Shown in pieces: positions 1 to 10,029 of a stretch of DNA of 64,000 nt. The notes beneath the pieces were generated by a model. The model saw only the letters and a list, made by a program, of their open reading frames with translations. It was not told where the DNA came from and ran no database searches. How positions within the stretch are numbered: position 1 is the first letter of the stretch; each line of letters opens with the position of its first letter. A program made the position numbers and the translations under genes. This DNA comes from Ciona savignyi (lineage: Eukaryota; Chordata; Ascidiacea; Phlebobranchia; Cionidae): contig CH001993.1 of assembly GCA_000149265.1 (NCBI GenBank), forward strand, positions 696,441 to 760,440. Reading direction: 5' to 3'.

Positions 1-307
1 TTATCATTTAAAGGTATCTAAGCGGAAGGGCAGTTAAAAATGTGAGCTCATATAAAAACATTATTTGATAAAAATTATACAAGAAACTTGAATATCTCGT
101 GATAATGCAAAAAAGTTTGTTCTTCTTTTCCAACCATTCGGTCACACATGCTGTATATATATATGAATTTATGGCGCCGATATCAGGCCGCACATTCTGT
201 ATACAAACTTGTGGAGCTAATCAAGCTAACCATACGGCTGCATGTCCTCTTTTTTTATTTTTCAAGTTTCAAACACGTGATGGGCTCGTCACTGGGACAA
301 TTTTTGT

Positions 308-547
308 ATAGGATAGGATAGGATATTCATGTTTATCCCCGTAAATTGGAAAACCAAGGGAGTTAACACACGGGCAATCGTCAGATCACCTCGCGCCCAT
401 CGTCGGGTTACCGAAGCTATTGCAGTGTGTTATATATGATAGACACGTTCCTTCAATTTGGTAGAATCCAATAATTCGCTGTGTTTAGGCAATGTCCGTA
501 AAGTGCCTTGCCCAAGGACACAACCGATTAGCTAGTATAAAAGTCGT
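308..547 (-). repeat. SINE family A copy (tRNA-derived, TATCC-tailed), reverse orientation
   Basis: This is one of about a dozen copies in the window of the same element. In forward orientation it has a tRNA-like head, a body with a conserved block around ctccggtaacccgacg, and a tail of TATCC units. Here it is reversed, so it begins with GGATA repeats, and its tRNA-like head is missing. A short piece of a second tRNA-derived family (family B) follows at about 563-593. The family matches by shared sequence within the window; any named database family is not claimed. Confidence 0.7.
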
Positions 548-882
548 TATATGTATCTATCGTGTTAACCATTCAGCCACACGATCGTACACACTTTCCA
601 CACTTTTCCTCGTTGTCGTGTGTTGAATACGATAAAATGTCTATGTCGATTTTAAAATCGGGTCATGGTCCATGAATGCCATAACAGCAAAACGCTAAAT
701 CTTAGTTAATTTACTAAGCGTCATGCTACAGAGGCAGTATTAATTTACTTTGTAATAGGTGACTTGAAAACTTTCTGATGATGTCTTATTTTAACATGTA
801 AATTGTATTAAACTTGGCACCTTGATTATTTACTAGGCTAATCGCATTCCAAACTGCTGTTTGATGTGTGAACGTTACCGGC

Positions 883-2649
883 ATGGCTTCCGTTGAAAGC
901 TTGACTGCATCGTTGGTGCGAGAATATCTCCATCGTAAGAAATGTGTGAACACTTTGTGCGAATTAGACCTGGAATTGCCGAGAGATGAGTCAAGTATAA
1001 GCAATCGTACCAAGTTAGCTGCGGATCTTAACATGCAACAAATTGTGCAGCAAAATAAATGTAAAAGCAAACCTTACAAAACGATGCTTGAAATGATGAT
1101 CTCTAATTATCTGTGTGGCAAGCAAGATGACATTATTATTGAGAACCACTCGACACAAAATAAACATTCCAAAGATGAGTTGAATAATCAACCTAATAAA
1201 ACTTTACATTCCAAACCAACTTCTGCAGTTCCTGTTGCATCAGAAATTGCCCCTGTCAATCCGAATATAGTAATTTCATCGAAGTCCACCAACTCCTTTC
1301 ATCAACAGAAGGTATCTTCATTTTCACCAGCGGTATATGGAAAAGCACAGAACGATGAAAATGTTGTGATTGAAAAGCCACGACCAGTTGTGCGACCTGC
1401 GTCAGCTCGAACGTATAGCCCAGTAAAAAAAGTGATAACACGGCCAAACTCGGTCCAAGCACAGCATAGAGATACAGGAGATGACAAGTTAAATAATGTT
1501 CTTGACTTGCTGTCCCTCTCTGATGTCACAGATGATGAAACTATACCTAATAATAAAGTGGCACCGTATAGAGATCCCCTTACACCACCATCTACACCAC
1601 TTACTCTTTTTGATGCTGAAATCGCTCTGCAACTGAGAAAGTTGTTTTTTGGAGCGACCAAGTTCGGTTTTAGCAGCGAGTGGGTGAATCAAAATTTTAG
1701 TTTTTGTAACTGTGTGAATGGGGAGCCATCTGAACTAAGGTTTGGTATTGTTCAGAAGAAAGGAGGTCCTTGTGGGGTACTGGCTGCAGTGCAAGCTATT
1801 GTTCTTAAACACCTGATATTTGGTGACAATAAAAACTTTTATGCGGATCACTTGAATGTTAGTAATAAAACAAGAACCAGATGTTTGATTTCTGCCCTGG
1901 CTGAAATAATATGGAGAGCCAAATGTGGAAATGTTGCTTATTTGGCTTTATTATCAATACGCCAGCAATTTACCTTGCCGCATGGATGCAAGGTGGATGG
2001 TCTAACTGAATATGTCACTCTGCAATCGTTCAGTTCATTTGAAAGATTGAAATCTTGTATTGAAAGCAACATCCAAAGCTACGAGAATGGCAAGGGGAGT
2101 TGTATTCTGCTGTTGTACTCGTGTGTGTTATCACGTGGTGTGGAGAGGATAGTGCAGGACATGGATGATGAAGATGGACATATCATGGGAGCTCATGGAT
2201 ATTGTACACAGGAGATGATCAACTTGCTACTTATAGGCCAAGCCACTTCCAATGCGTTTGATGATGAGATAAAGCTTGATGGGGGTCACACTTTACATGG
2301 GATTCCCGTGCAAAGCGATATTGGAATGTTATCACTGTTTGAACATTATGGTTCCTGTCAAATTGGGAACAATTACAAATCCCCCAAATTTCCAATTTGG
2401 TTAATCTGTAGTGAAAGCCATTTCTCAGTAATATTCTCGCTAAACAAATCTTCGAATTCTGAACGAGAATTTGATTTGTATTATTATGATGGGCTTGCTA
2501 ATCAAGATGAGGTAATAAAGTTAACAGTGAGATTGGAGGTCTATGACAAACTCCCACAAGAACAGCTAGTACCCCCAATTGATCACTGCATTCGTACCAA
2601 GTGGCCAAATGCTTGTGTGGATTGGAACGATACTGAACCTATTCTATAG
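883..2649 (+). CDS. MINDY4: MINDY-4 type deubiquitinase (FAM188B family), intronless
   Basis: Predicted Lys48-chain-directed cysteine deubiquitinase of the MINDY family, 588 residues from the ATG at 883 (context ggcATGg). An open frame extends 15 nt upstream, but only to a GTG. Residues 5-30 resemble the LisH-like N-terminus of MINDY4 (ASLVREYL). A low-complexity Ser/Pro linker follows, then the catalytic domain from about residue 245. The nucleophile is Cys297 in GGPCGVLAAVQ, and the catalytic His is His513 in SESHFSVIF. Other family blocks are IGAHGYCTQE-like, SDIGMLSLFEHY and the C-terminal DWNDTEPIL. Human MINDY4 is about 757 residues; the linker is shorter here. The gene has no introns, unlike the vertebrate gene, yet has no disabling change. 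Its poly(A) signal at 2796 almost touches the next gene, suggesting joint transcription. Function is known from the family; the operon is inferred. Confidence 0.93.
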   Translation: MASVESLTASLVREYLHRKKCVNTLCELDLELPRDESSISNRTKLAADLNMQQIVQQNKCKSKPYKTMLEMMISNYLCGKQDDIIIENHSTQNKHSKDELNNQPNKTLHSKPTSAVPVASEIAPVNPNIVISSKSTNSFHQQKVSSFSPAVYGKAQNDENVVIEKPRPVVRPASARTYSPVKKVITRPNSVQAQHRDTGDDKLNNVLDLLSLSDVTDDETIPNNKVAPYRDPLTPPSTPLTLFDAEIALQLRKLFFGATKFGFSSEWVNQNFSFCNCVNGEPSELRFGIVQKKGGPCGVLAAVQAIVLKHLIFGDNKNFYADHLNVSNKTRTRCLISALAEIIWRAKCGNVAYLALLSIRQQFTLPHGCKVDGLTEYVTLQSFSSFERLKSCIESNIQSYENGKGSCILLLYSCVLSRGVERIVQDMDDEDGHIMGAHGYCTQEMINLLLIGQATSNAFDDEIKLDGGHTLHGIPVQSDIGMLSLFEHYGSCQIGNNYKSPKFPIWLICSESHFSVIFSLNKSSNSEREFDLYYYDGLANQDEVIKLTVRLEVYDKLPQEQLVPPIDHCIRTKWPNACVDWNDTEPIL

Positions 2650-2795
2650 CTCGATATTTTAATACACAAATTAAATACTGTGAAGATTTTATTGTAGTAA
2701 AAAATTGCCATTGTGTTTATTTAAATCGTACTAGTTATATTGATATGTTTTATGTGGCCACAAATTCATATGTCATAGCACTTCGTTAGTCGATA

Positions 2796-2834
2796 AATAA
2801 AACCTTTAGATTACAGACTTGAATAAACTAAGCA
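2796..2834 (+). promoter_or_regulatory. Intercistronic junction: poly(A) signal plus trans-splice acceptor candidate
   Basis: AATAAA at 2796-2801 is followed by a pyrimidine-containing stretch ending in AG at 2815-2816 (tttagattacag), 18 nt before the ATG of the reductase. In tunicate operons the upstream poly(A) site and the downstream spliced-leader acceptor lie practically side by side, as here. The signals are seen in the sequence; that they work together is inferred. Confidence 0.6.
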
Positions 2835-5534
2835 ATGGAAAATAAAGTAGGTTTCATAGGTGGAGGAGAGATGGCATATGCAGTGGCCATGGGCATGTTG
2901 AAAGGAGGTATATGGTGCAAAACTGCAAATGCAAACTGTCGCAATAACTGGCTACATTTCAGGGTTGAAACCAGCATCGATTCATGTCAGCAATCCATCA
3001 CCTGGTAAGCTGGAGAGATACAAGAAGGAAGGGATGAACACTACTTCCGACAACATCCAAGTTCTACAGTCGTGCAATATTATCATATTGTGTGTTAAAC
3101 CTCAGGTGAATCTAGCTATTGTTCGAGACTTATTATCTGTGGTCTCCAATGATCATTCGTCCAGGAAAACGGATTTTTTTACCCGTTTGTCTAATAAGTA
3201 TTATGTTGACCTTGGATGAGTTCGTTGTGTTAAACTTGCTGCTTGTTAAGTCGTTCAGTTATTTATTAGCAAGGCAATTAGCTGGCGGTGCCTAAACCCA
3301 TTGGATCAATGATTAAACAAAAACTAACAGTGTATTCAAGATACTACAATAACACCTTGACTGTTAGCACAAGTGGTATGCCGGCCCGCTGGTGAATGTT
3401 ACATGAAAGCTAACATGACAACAATGCACTTATCAGACATGGGTGAACTCGGTGATTTTATTCGGTTAAACAAAAAGTTAAAACAACATTGTGTGTAAAG
3501 TAATTTATTTGCTTAAGGAACATGGTTAAAACAACACAGTGGACGATATTCTTATATGATTGTTGTTTTAATATTAGATATTCCCTACTTTGATGAAGGA
3601 GATGAAAACACGGGGATTTAAAAGCAAGAACCAATTGATCATTTCTGTCATCGCCGGTTTAACAAATGCTAAGATGGAAGAGGTGATAAAGTTTGGTTGT
3701 GGTGGTTATTTGCTAACCACGGAATAATGGTCGCTTGCAGATTTTCCCCGATTCCCGTGTTATACGTACAATGCCCAACACCCCGTGTCTTGTACAATCC
3801 GGTGTGTTCCTGTACTCCGCTGGCTCGAGTGCTACTCCAGCTGACGTGGAACTTCTTCTTCAGCTGATATCACCGTGCGGGGAATGTATATCGCTAGCCG
3901 AGCATTTGATCGATGCAGCCCAATCAATATGTGGATGTGGCCCTGCTTATGTAAGAAGCTTCTTCATTTAGTTTTTTTGCATCCAAAATACATATAAAAT
4001 TAGGCAAAACAAAATGTATGTCACAAATTATATAACAGAAAAAGAATGAAAATCCAACAGTTTTTAAAACTTGTCAATAAAAATTTAATTATTATTAATA
4101 AATTGGACTTGGCCATTAAACCCATGCAAATTCTAAGAAATGCAACAAATTATTTAAAAATTTAAAGCTATAATTTGTCTCTATACATGATACTCACCAA
4201 CTACTGTGTAGATATACACTGCCATGGATGCACTTGCAGATGGAGGGGTGAAGATGGGCCTTCCACGGGCACTTTCAATCAAATTAGCAGCGCAAGCATT
4301 TGTGGTAAATATACATTATTCAGTCGATTGGACGCAATGATAGGATATCCATGTTTATCCCCGTGAATGGGAAAATCAAGGGAGTTAACACACTGGCAAA
4401 TGTTAGCCTCGCGCCCATCGTTGGGTTACCGGAGCTATTGCAGTGTGTTGTATATGATAGACACGTTCCCTCAATTTGGTAGAACCCATTCATCCGCTGG
4501 GTTCAGGCAATGTCCGTTAAGTGCCTTGTCCAAGGACACAGCCCACTAGCTAGCGACCAGTTTTGCACCTGCAACCTTTTGATTGAAAGGCGACACACTT
4601 AACCATCAGACTAACCGACCAGAGCGTCTCTTTGCCAAGGATATGCTCATTTTATAGGGTTATCCTGCCAATTATTTTATAAGATTATTTGGCCAGGCAA
4701 ACCAGTCAGAAGGTCGAAGCCTATTGTTATCAAGTCGGTTGTGTACTTGGGTATAGGACTTAGTGGACGTTGCTTAAACCCAGTGGATTAATTAGTTCAT
4801 TAAAATTGAAGAAGCGTCTCAATCATATACAACAAAATTTAATAGCTCCGGTTACCCAATAGTGGGCTTAAGGTAATATTATGATATTATGATTTACATA
4901 TTACCAAAGTTCTTTTACCTAGAAATATAAATGTTCATTTGGATAAGAATGCAGCACCTTCCAGTGCAACCCCCCCTGTATAGCCGGTTATGAATATTCA
5001 GATGCTTCGTGCATATAGCTCCCCGCAGTTATCGTATATAACCTATACATTAAAAGTATTTATAATGGCTACAACATATCCAAAGAAATAGTTGGCAAAA
5101 ACTGTATTAATGGATGAATATTAATAAATTCATATTCGGTATTAATATTTTTTTTATAAATCTAAAATTATCAGTCAAACGAGCAGGGTTTAATTAGAAA
5201 ATTGTGTAATTTTTAGGACCTCATAAAGGGGTTTAACTTTTACTTTCGTTTTTCCGCGTTTTATATTTTTTGGTAAAAGAACTTTGGTTTACACATTCCC
5301 ATACCTGGAGGATACAGAAGTAAGTTAAATATCACTAATTTGCAGGGAGCTGGTAAAATGCACTTGGAGACCGGATTACATCCCGGTGTGTTGAAAGACG
5401 CTGTAACATCCCCGGGTGGCGTCACCATCTGTGCTTTGCATGAACTTGATAAGGCAGGTTTCAGAGCAGCACTGATCAACGCTGTCACTACGGCAACTAA
5501 CAGATCTATAGAAATGAGAAAATATAACGAATAA
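2835..5534 (+). CDS. PYCR3: Pyrroline-5-carboxylate reductase (six exons)
   Basis: Last enzyme of proline synthesis: NAD(P)H reduction of pyrroline-5-carboxylate to proline. Exons are 2835-2907, 2963-3141, 3599-3682 (or starting 3602), 3741-3950, 4212-4304 and 5346-5534. The phases close to give 275 residues, the family's usual size. The N-terminus has the Rossmann motif GFIGGGEMA, followed by [40 protein letters not shown] and the signature [17 protein letters not shown]. The first intron is only 55 bp (2908-2962). The start is the first ATG after a splice-acceptor-like site at 2816. Which of the three vertebrate paralogues it matches best is uncertain; PYCR3/PYCRL is the closest by eye. It lies directly downstream of the MINDY4-type gene and is probably cotranscribed with it. 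The end of exon 2 and start of exon 3 are the least certain boundaries. Confidence 0.93.
4340..4622 (-). repeat. SINE family A copy, nearly full length, in reductase intron 5
   Basis: It runs from a GGATA-type tail through the conserved body to the tRNA-like head (promoter boxes on the minus strand near 4570-4620, cttaaccatcagactaaccg). It lies in the roughly 1 kb intron between exons 5 and 6. Confidence 0.75.
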
Positions 5535-5612
5535 TGGGGGTTCTGATCTTTTTTCTTCAATCATGAATTTACCTGTTCCAATGGTGTTGTAATTGATCTA
5601 TGCTAATAGTTT

Positions 5613-5618
5613 AATAAA
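5613..5618 (+). terminator. Poly(A) signal of the reductase gene
   Basis: AATAAA 79 nt after the TAA stop at 5532-5534. No competing signal was seen closer to the stop. Confidence 0.7.
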
Positions 5619-6120
5619 TATTGCCAAATAGAACTGTTGTATTCTTGTATTAAAGGTACTTCGTAGGGAATCGTAGTGAACGAAATGAAAACGAATCACG
5701 TCGGGTTATTTAGCACAAAATAAACTCAAAGAATGTTACATTCCAAATGATTATTATATACATTCGGGCATGATTACGGTTGATTACAGGGCACATATCA
5801 TTACAGTGCACAAAATAACTGTCTGGAATCCTGCACGTATTACTTACTACAAGGATAGAAATTAACGCATTTCCACAATAAGAGCAATGGTTCTAATTAG
5901 CATGTGCGGCCGATATGCCTCGCCAAATCTGACAACAACACTGGGTTGAAATCAGTATGGTATTGTAACCCTAAGTTACCCACCCATACTTATCACCCAT
6001 GTTTGTAGAAGCAGTATATTGCTGTAGGTTAACACAACAAGCGTTTGGTTATGATCACGTCGGATTTTTGAATGATAATGCGGCATCTCAATATGAACTA
6101 ACCAGTTTGATCATTTGCAC

Positions 6121-6482
6121 CAGTGTTTCTCAACCTTTTTGGTCACGAACTAATTTTAAAACAGCCAAACTTTTCGTACTCAAAGGGCAACAATGAAGAC
6201 CATTTCAAACAGGGTATGTTTAGTAATTAGCTGATTAAAAAAGAAATAAGTACTGCGCGCACAAATGCATTTCAGGTTCGTGTGAGGCAATGAACAAAAT
6301 CAATTATATCTGCTACCAAGGAAAGCATGAACTACGACACCACTTATTCAACTATTACCGAAAAATCAAAACGAGCGCAATGATTGGAAAAGTTCCATTA
6401 CATTATAGTATATGCGGTTATAAGAATCAATTGTTACGTGCTCGTCGACTCAATAAAATCTTTCTCGCGTTGAGAAACACTG
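6121..6482. mobile_element. hAT-like non-autonomous element
   Basis: The ends are inverted repeats of the hAT type: CAGTGTTTCTCAAC at the left and its complement GTTGAGAAACACTG at the right. I see no convincing 8-bp target duplication, so the insertion is old or one flank is rearranged. A 89-codon open frame inside has no recognisable domain. Confidence 0.6.
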
Positions 6483-7631
6483 TAGGTAGACGCACAAATA
6501 TACACCTTGTGACAAATTGCAGCGGAATTTTATCATTGTTGTTTCGTATAGACATATAAACTGTTAAAATTGTGTTTATTCTAGGGTCAATAGCAAGATA
6601 TCGGCTACAAAGCTTAGAAACGGTCTACTTTTTATGTTTTGGCATGGCGGAAATTTCTCTTGGATTTTTTGTAAAAATAAAAGGAAATAATTACTGTGTC
6701 AGTTAGAAGTATTACTACGGTCGTCTGGGCAAATGGTTAACGCGACCGATACATAGCCTATACCGACTACAATACAAAAACGGTTCTATATAGTAACGAT
6801 CTCATCATGTTTTCGAAACTTGGCTCGGTTAAAAAAAATCAGAAGTATTAGTGGAAATTTCTACCGGATTGGATAACCAGCGGGTTAACTGCAATAGCTC
6901 CGGACCTCCAGTAACCCGACGGTGGGCGCGAGGCGATCTGACGATTGACCGTGTGTTAACCACCTTGGTTTTCCCATTCACGGGGATAAACCTGAATATC
7001 CTATCCTCCTATCCCATATCCCCTTCTTGCGGGCGATGTATCTCCTTCGATTTCAAAGTAAAGCTGTCAAAAAATAACCCATTATCATGTACCATTACTA
7101 TGTGTATAAAATTGCTAAAGCCTTAAAACCATATAGTAATGGATAATTTTAAAATGAATATAGACACAGGCGTCCAGTATTATCAGCCATACTCACCAAG
7201 AGAGGAAAGTTCTGCGGTCACGAGAGCTGAAACTCTAAAAATGGAAATTATAGGTTCTTAAATAAAAAAAAACAAGAAAATAATTTCATTTTTGTTTACT
7301 TGGGATTTCAGACTTTAACAAATTAATAAACTAAACAAAACTAGATTGAAAGTTGAACATTTTAGAGAAGGCTTCTCGGTTTGAAACCAGATTACGTAGA
7401 TAAAATGCAGAAATCTACATTACGACCGGTTTAACCGCTAGACCACCGGGCCGGCACAAGTATGAGGCATCGCTTAAATAAACAGTGTAATAATAACTCA
7501 TAGCCCTAAAATTATATAATAATCAGCGTAGAGTAAGATGATTACACCACAATAATAAGTGTTGTCATATGTGTGCAATAAGTTTGTGATTAAATAAACA
7601 TTGTTTTTTTTTAACAATAAACACAAGATAA

Positions 7632-7856
7632 GGGGCAATACTAAAAAGGAGGGAAAGCGTGAAGGGGGGGAGGAGTAAAACTGCTCACTAAACAATGGAA
7701 ATTAATTTATCCTTTCCCTAAACACCAATCTAAACTCCAGAAATATCCCCAACTCCAACCCCATGTTTAAAACTAACTCCAATGCCCAAATATTTTCTTT
7801 AGTGTGCAGTTTCCCCTCCTTCCGCCTTCCCGCTTTCCCTCCTTTTAGTTTTCCCC
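7632..7856. mobile_element. Short inverted-repeat element (MITE) with 8-bp target duplication
   Basis: The two halves are imperfect inverted repeats of about 65 bp (left GGGGCAATACTAAAAAGGAG; the right end reads as its near complement). The flanks carry a direct repeat CAAGATAA at 7624-7631 and 7857-7864. An 8-bp duplication is typical of hAT-type transposition. The interior has no gene. Confidence 0.75.
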
Positions 7857-8571
7857 CAAGATAAGCGTTACAAAGTTTCCCTGTTAAAATAATGCATCTG
7901 TAGTCCTAATTAGTATCGTATCTGAGTGATATCGCGACCATCGACATATCGTTGTAGTCGTATTTAAAACCAAAAATAAAACTAGCTTTATGTTCTATAA
8001 AATATTATTTAAACTATTAGCCCTAAATGGGTTCTATTTATAACGAAGGCTTGTATTGTAGTTTACGCCTGATTTAAATCATTAAGACCATTCAACATTT
8101 TGACACAAAATTGTAATTTTTGATTTTATTGCGAACACGATTTCAAGGAAGATTTTCAATTTTCTTTATCTGTTCCTTGCCTGTAAACAAATATTTTTTT
8201 ATCCATTCTATTACAAAACATATATAGAGATGGTGTGTATTTTAATCACGAGAAGGCGGGTATAGTGGGCAGTCGGACAGCTGTACATGGCCTATCTGCT
8301 GTCTGGGTGGAGTTGGAGCAATGTGCAAAACCGAATAGCAATTCCTAGTCCACCTACTTTGTTAAATTAAAACAAAATGTTTGCCACATTGCTCCCATAG
8401 TCTTTATTTATTATTAAAATACAGGTTAATAACCAGAGTTTGCTCACAAGTTTTTACTCTGCCATTTAGGATGGTGAGCTAAGAAGAAACACGATTTTAT
8501 TGCGACGAAAAATTTTTGTAGAAAACTGCGCAGACAATAATTTACAAACCTTCGCAAAAGATGTTCGTTGA

Positions 8572-9843
8572 TTACTGTTGATTCAACATCGCTTTACCAT
8601 CTGAAATAAACATCTTAGTTAAACAAAAAAATCTTAAATACGATAATTTTTGCTTTAGAATGGGCGAAGCAATGGATAAAGCATCGCTTATTTCGATACA
8701 ATACAATCTGGAAAAGCCGACGTAAAATACCACTAATTAGTTCTATACTACTAACTTAAAAGTTGCGTTTTCTTTGTTTACCTTGGAGAGTGGAGCTATC
8801 TTGATCCCAGCAAAGAATATCGGATTCTAAAATCAGAAAATGATAATTATATTTTAAATGTATAAAAATGTAAATAATTTAAACATCACTATACATCTTA
8901 ATGTGGCCTTGGTCTGCAATTGAATGAAAAAATGTCATATTTCAGCAAAAAACTGTTTTAAGTGGTAGTTTTTGCTTTAGAATGGGCGAAGAATTGGACC
9001 ACGCATCGCTGATTTCGATACTATAAAATCGGGGACACCCGACGTATAATACCACTAATTAGTTCTCTACTACTAACTTAAAAGGGTTTTCTAAGTTTAC
9101 CTTTGCCAGTGGAGCTATCTTGATCCCAGCAAAGAATATCGGATTCTAAAATCAGAAATTGATAATTGTATTTGTAACTGTATGATTTCAACTGATAATT
9201 GCATGATACTTCGCCTTTCAGCCGAAGGGTTGTAGGTTCGAAAGTGGTCGCTATAGCTGGAGTGTTGTGTCCTTGGGCAAGCCACTTTACGAGCATTACC
9301 TGATCGCATTGGCTTAATGGGTTCTATTGAAGAAATGTGTGAATCATACGCAACATACATTGCAAAAGCTCCGGTAACCCGACGGTGGACGCGAGGTGAT
9401 CTGACGATTGCCCGTGTGTTAACCCCCTTGGTTTTCCTATTTACGGGGATAATCATGTATATCATATACCTATCCTATCCTTACGTACGTATAAAAATGT
9501 AAATAATTTAAACATCACTAACCTTTTTGTGGTCTTTGGTCTGCAAATGAATAAATTTTTTGTCATATTTCACCAAAGTTGTTCTAACACACAGCAAAAG
9601 ACAACGAAACATCATTTGCTTAATATAAAATTAATTTAGATATAACTAGATATAGTTTCAAGAAATAAACAGGTAAACGGTTAACTTCCCATTGTAAGAG
9701 AACTTCGAATACAATGATTAGATATGATACTCACTCCATCTCCAACGGCGACGGCGTATTCGGCGGCGACTCCAAGCATCCACACTTTCGGTCGTTATCA
9801 TCAACAAACCAATCAAAATAGCCACGAGAATCAACTTGTTCAT
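8572..9843 (-). CDS. Small secreted cationic peptide precursor, four coding exons
   Basis: Minus-strand exons: 9843-9735, 9145-9101, 8826-8782, 8600-8572. All splice sites are GT-AG, all junctions are phase 1, and the product is 75 residues. Residues 1-24 form a signal peptide (MNKLILVAILIGLLM..., cleavage likely near VDA). Next comes a Trp/Arg-rich segment, WSRRRIRRRRWRW. The two 45-nt exons encode nearly identical acidic 15-residue units, each with SDILCWDQDSST. A short tail ends in LNQQ. This signal / cationic peptide / anionic piece order is what antimicrobial precursors of tunicates and other animals show. The activity is an inference, and I recognise no specific family. A 5' UTR exon probably ends at 9958, and a poly(A) signal (AATAAA on the minus strand) lies at 8408-8403. 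A SINE occupies intron 1. Confidence 0.72.
8640..9160 (-). repeat. Tandem duplication of about 325 bp carrying the 45-nt exon
   Basis: The segments around 8653-8850 and 8976-9165 share the small exon, its acceptor and donor, and the adjoining intron (for example the block gctttagaatgggcgaag near 8653 and 8977). The last few exon bases differ (GGCAAAG against CTCCAAG). The peptide's two acidic units therefore arose by duplication of one exon with its flanks. Confidence 0.85.
9205..9480 (+). repeat. SINE family A copy in forward orientation
   Basis: It shows the internal promoter-like block (gggttgtaggttcgaaa, B-box type), the conserved body and a TATCC tail near 9465-9480. It sits in intron 1 of the cationic peptide gene, with the head opposing the gene's direction. 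Confidence 0.75.
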
Positions 9844-10007
9844 CTGCAAATTCAAACTGTATTATGCCCTTGAATGGAAAACGAGAAAGATATATAACAC
9901 GGACAATAATTAGATCACACCAGCTAAGTGCAAGGACAAAACAAACACTAAACTTACCTTATTTTTGGTACTTTTGCAAAGTGAATACCCTTCATAGCTG
10001 AGTTGTA

Positions 10008-10022
10008 CTTATACCACAGCTG
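10008..10022 (-). promoter_or_regulatory. TATA box and E-box ahead of the cationic peptide gene
   Basis: On the minus strand TATAAG (10013-10008) is preceded by CAGCTG (10022-10017). A start site about 25-30 nt downstream would produce a short 5' UTR exon ending at the good donor at 9958 (AATAAG|GTAAGT), with the next acceptor lying directly before the ATG at 9843. This is inferred from spacing. Confidence 0.45.
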
Positions 10023-10029
10023 TCATTGT

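Larger units (their letters stand above)
5640..8400. other. Intergenic region between reductase and peptide gene, repeat-rich
   Basis: No coding similarity recognised. It holds a hAT-like element (6121-6482), a family B tRNA-like unit near 6719-6840, a family A SINE fragment at 6895-7020 in forward orientation, and a short inverted-repeat element (7632-7856). The remaining sequence is AT-rich without recognisable signals. Confidence 0.6.

Noticed and set aside
868..882. N-terminal extension of the MINDY4 frame to 868
   Set aside because: The extension begins with GTG, not used as a start in animals; the ATG at 883 has good context and matches the family's N-terminus.
4570..4620. tRNA gene-like sequence (and similar ones at 12750, 34240, 51100)
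   Set aside because: A- and B-box-like parts are present, but the flanks belong to repeated SINE copies and no full cloverleaf with paired acceptor stem forms.
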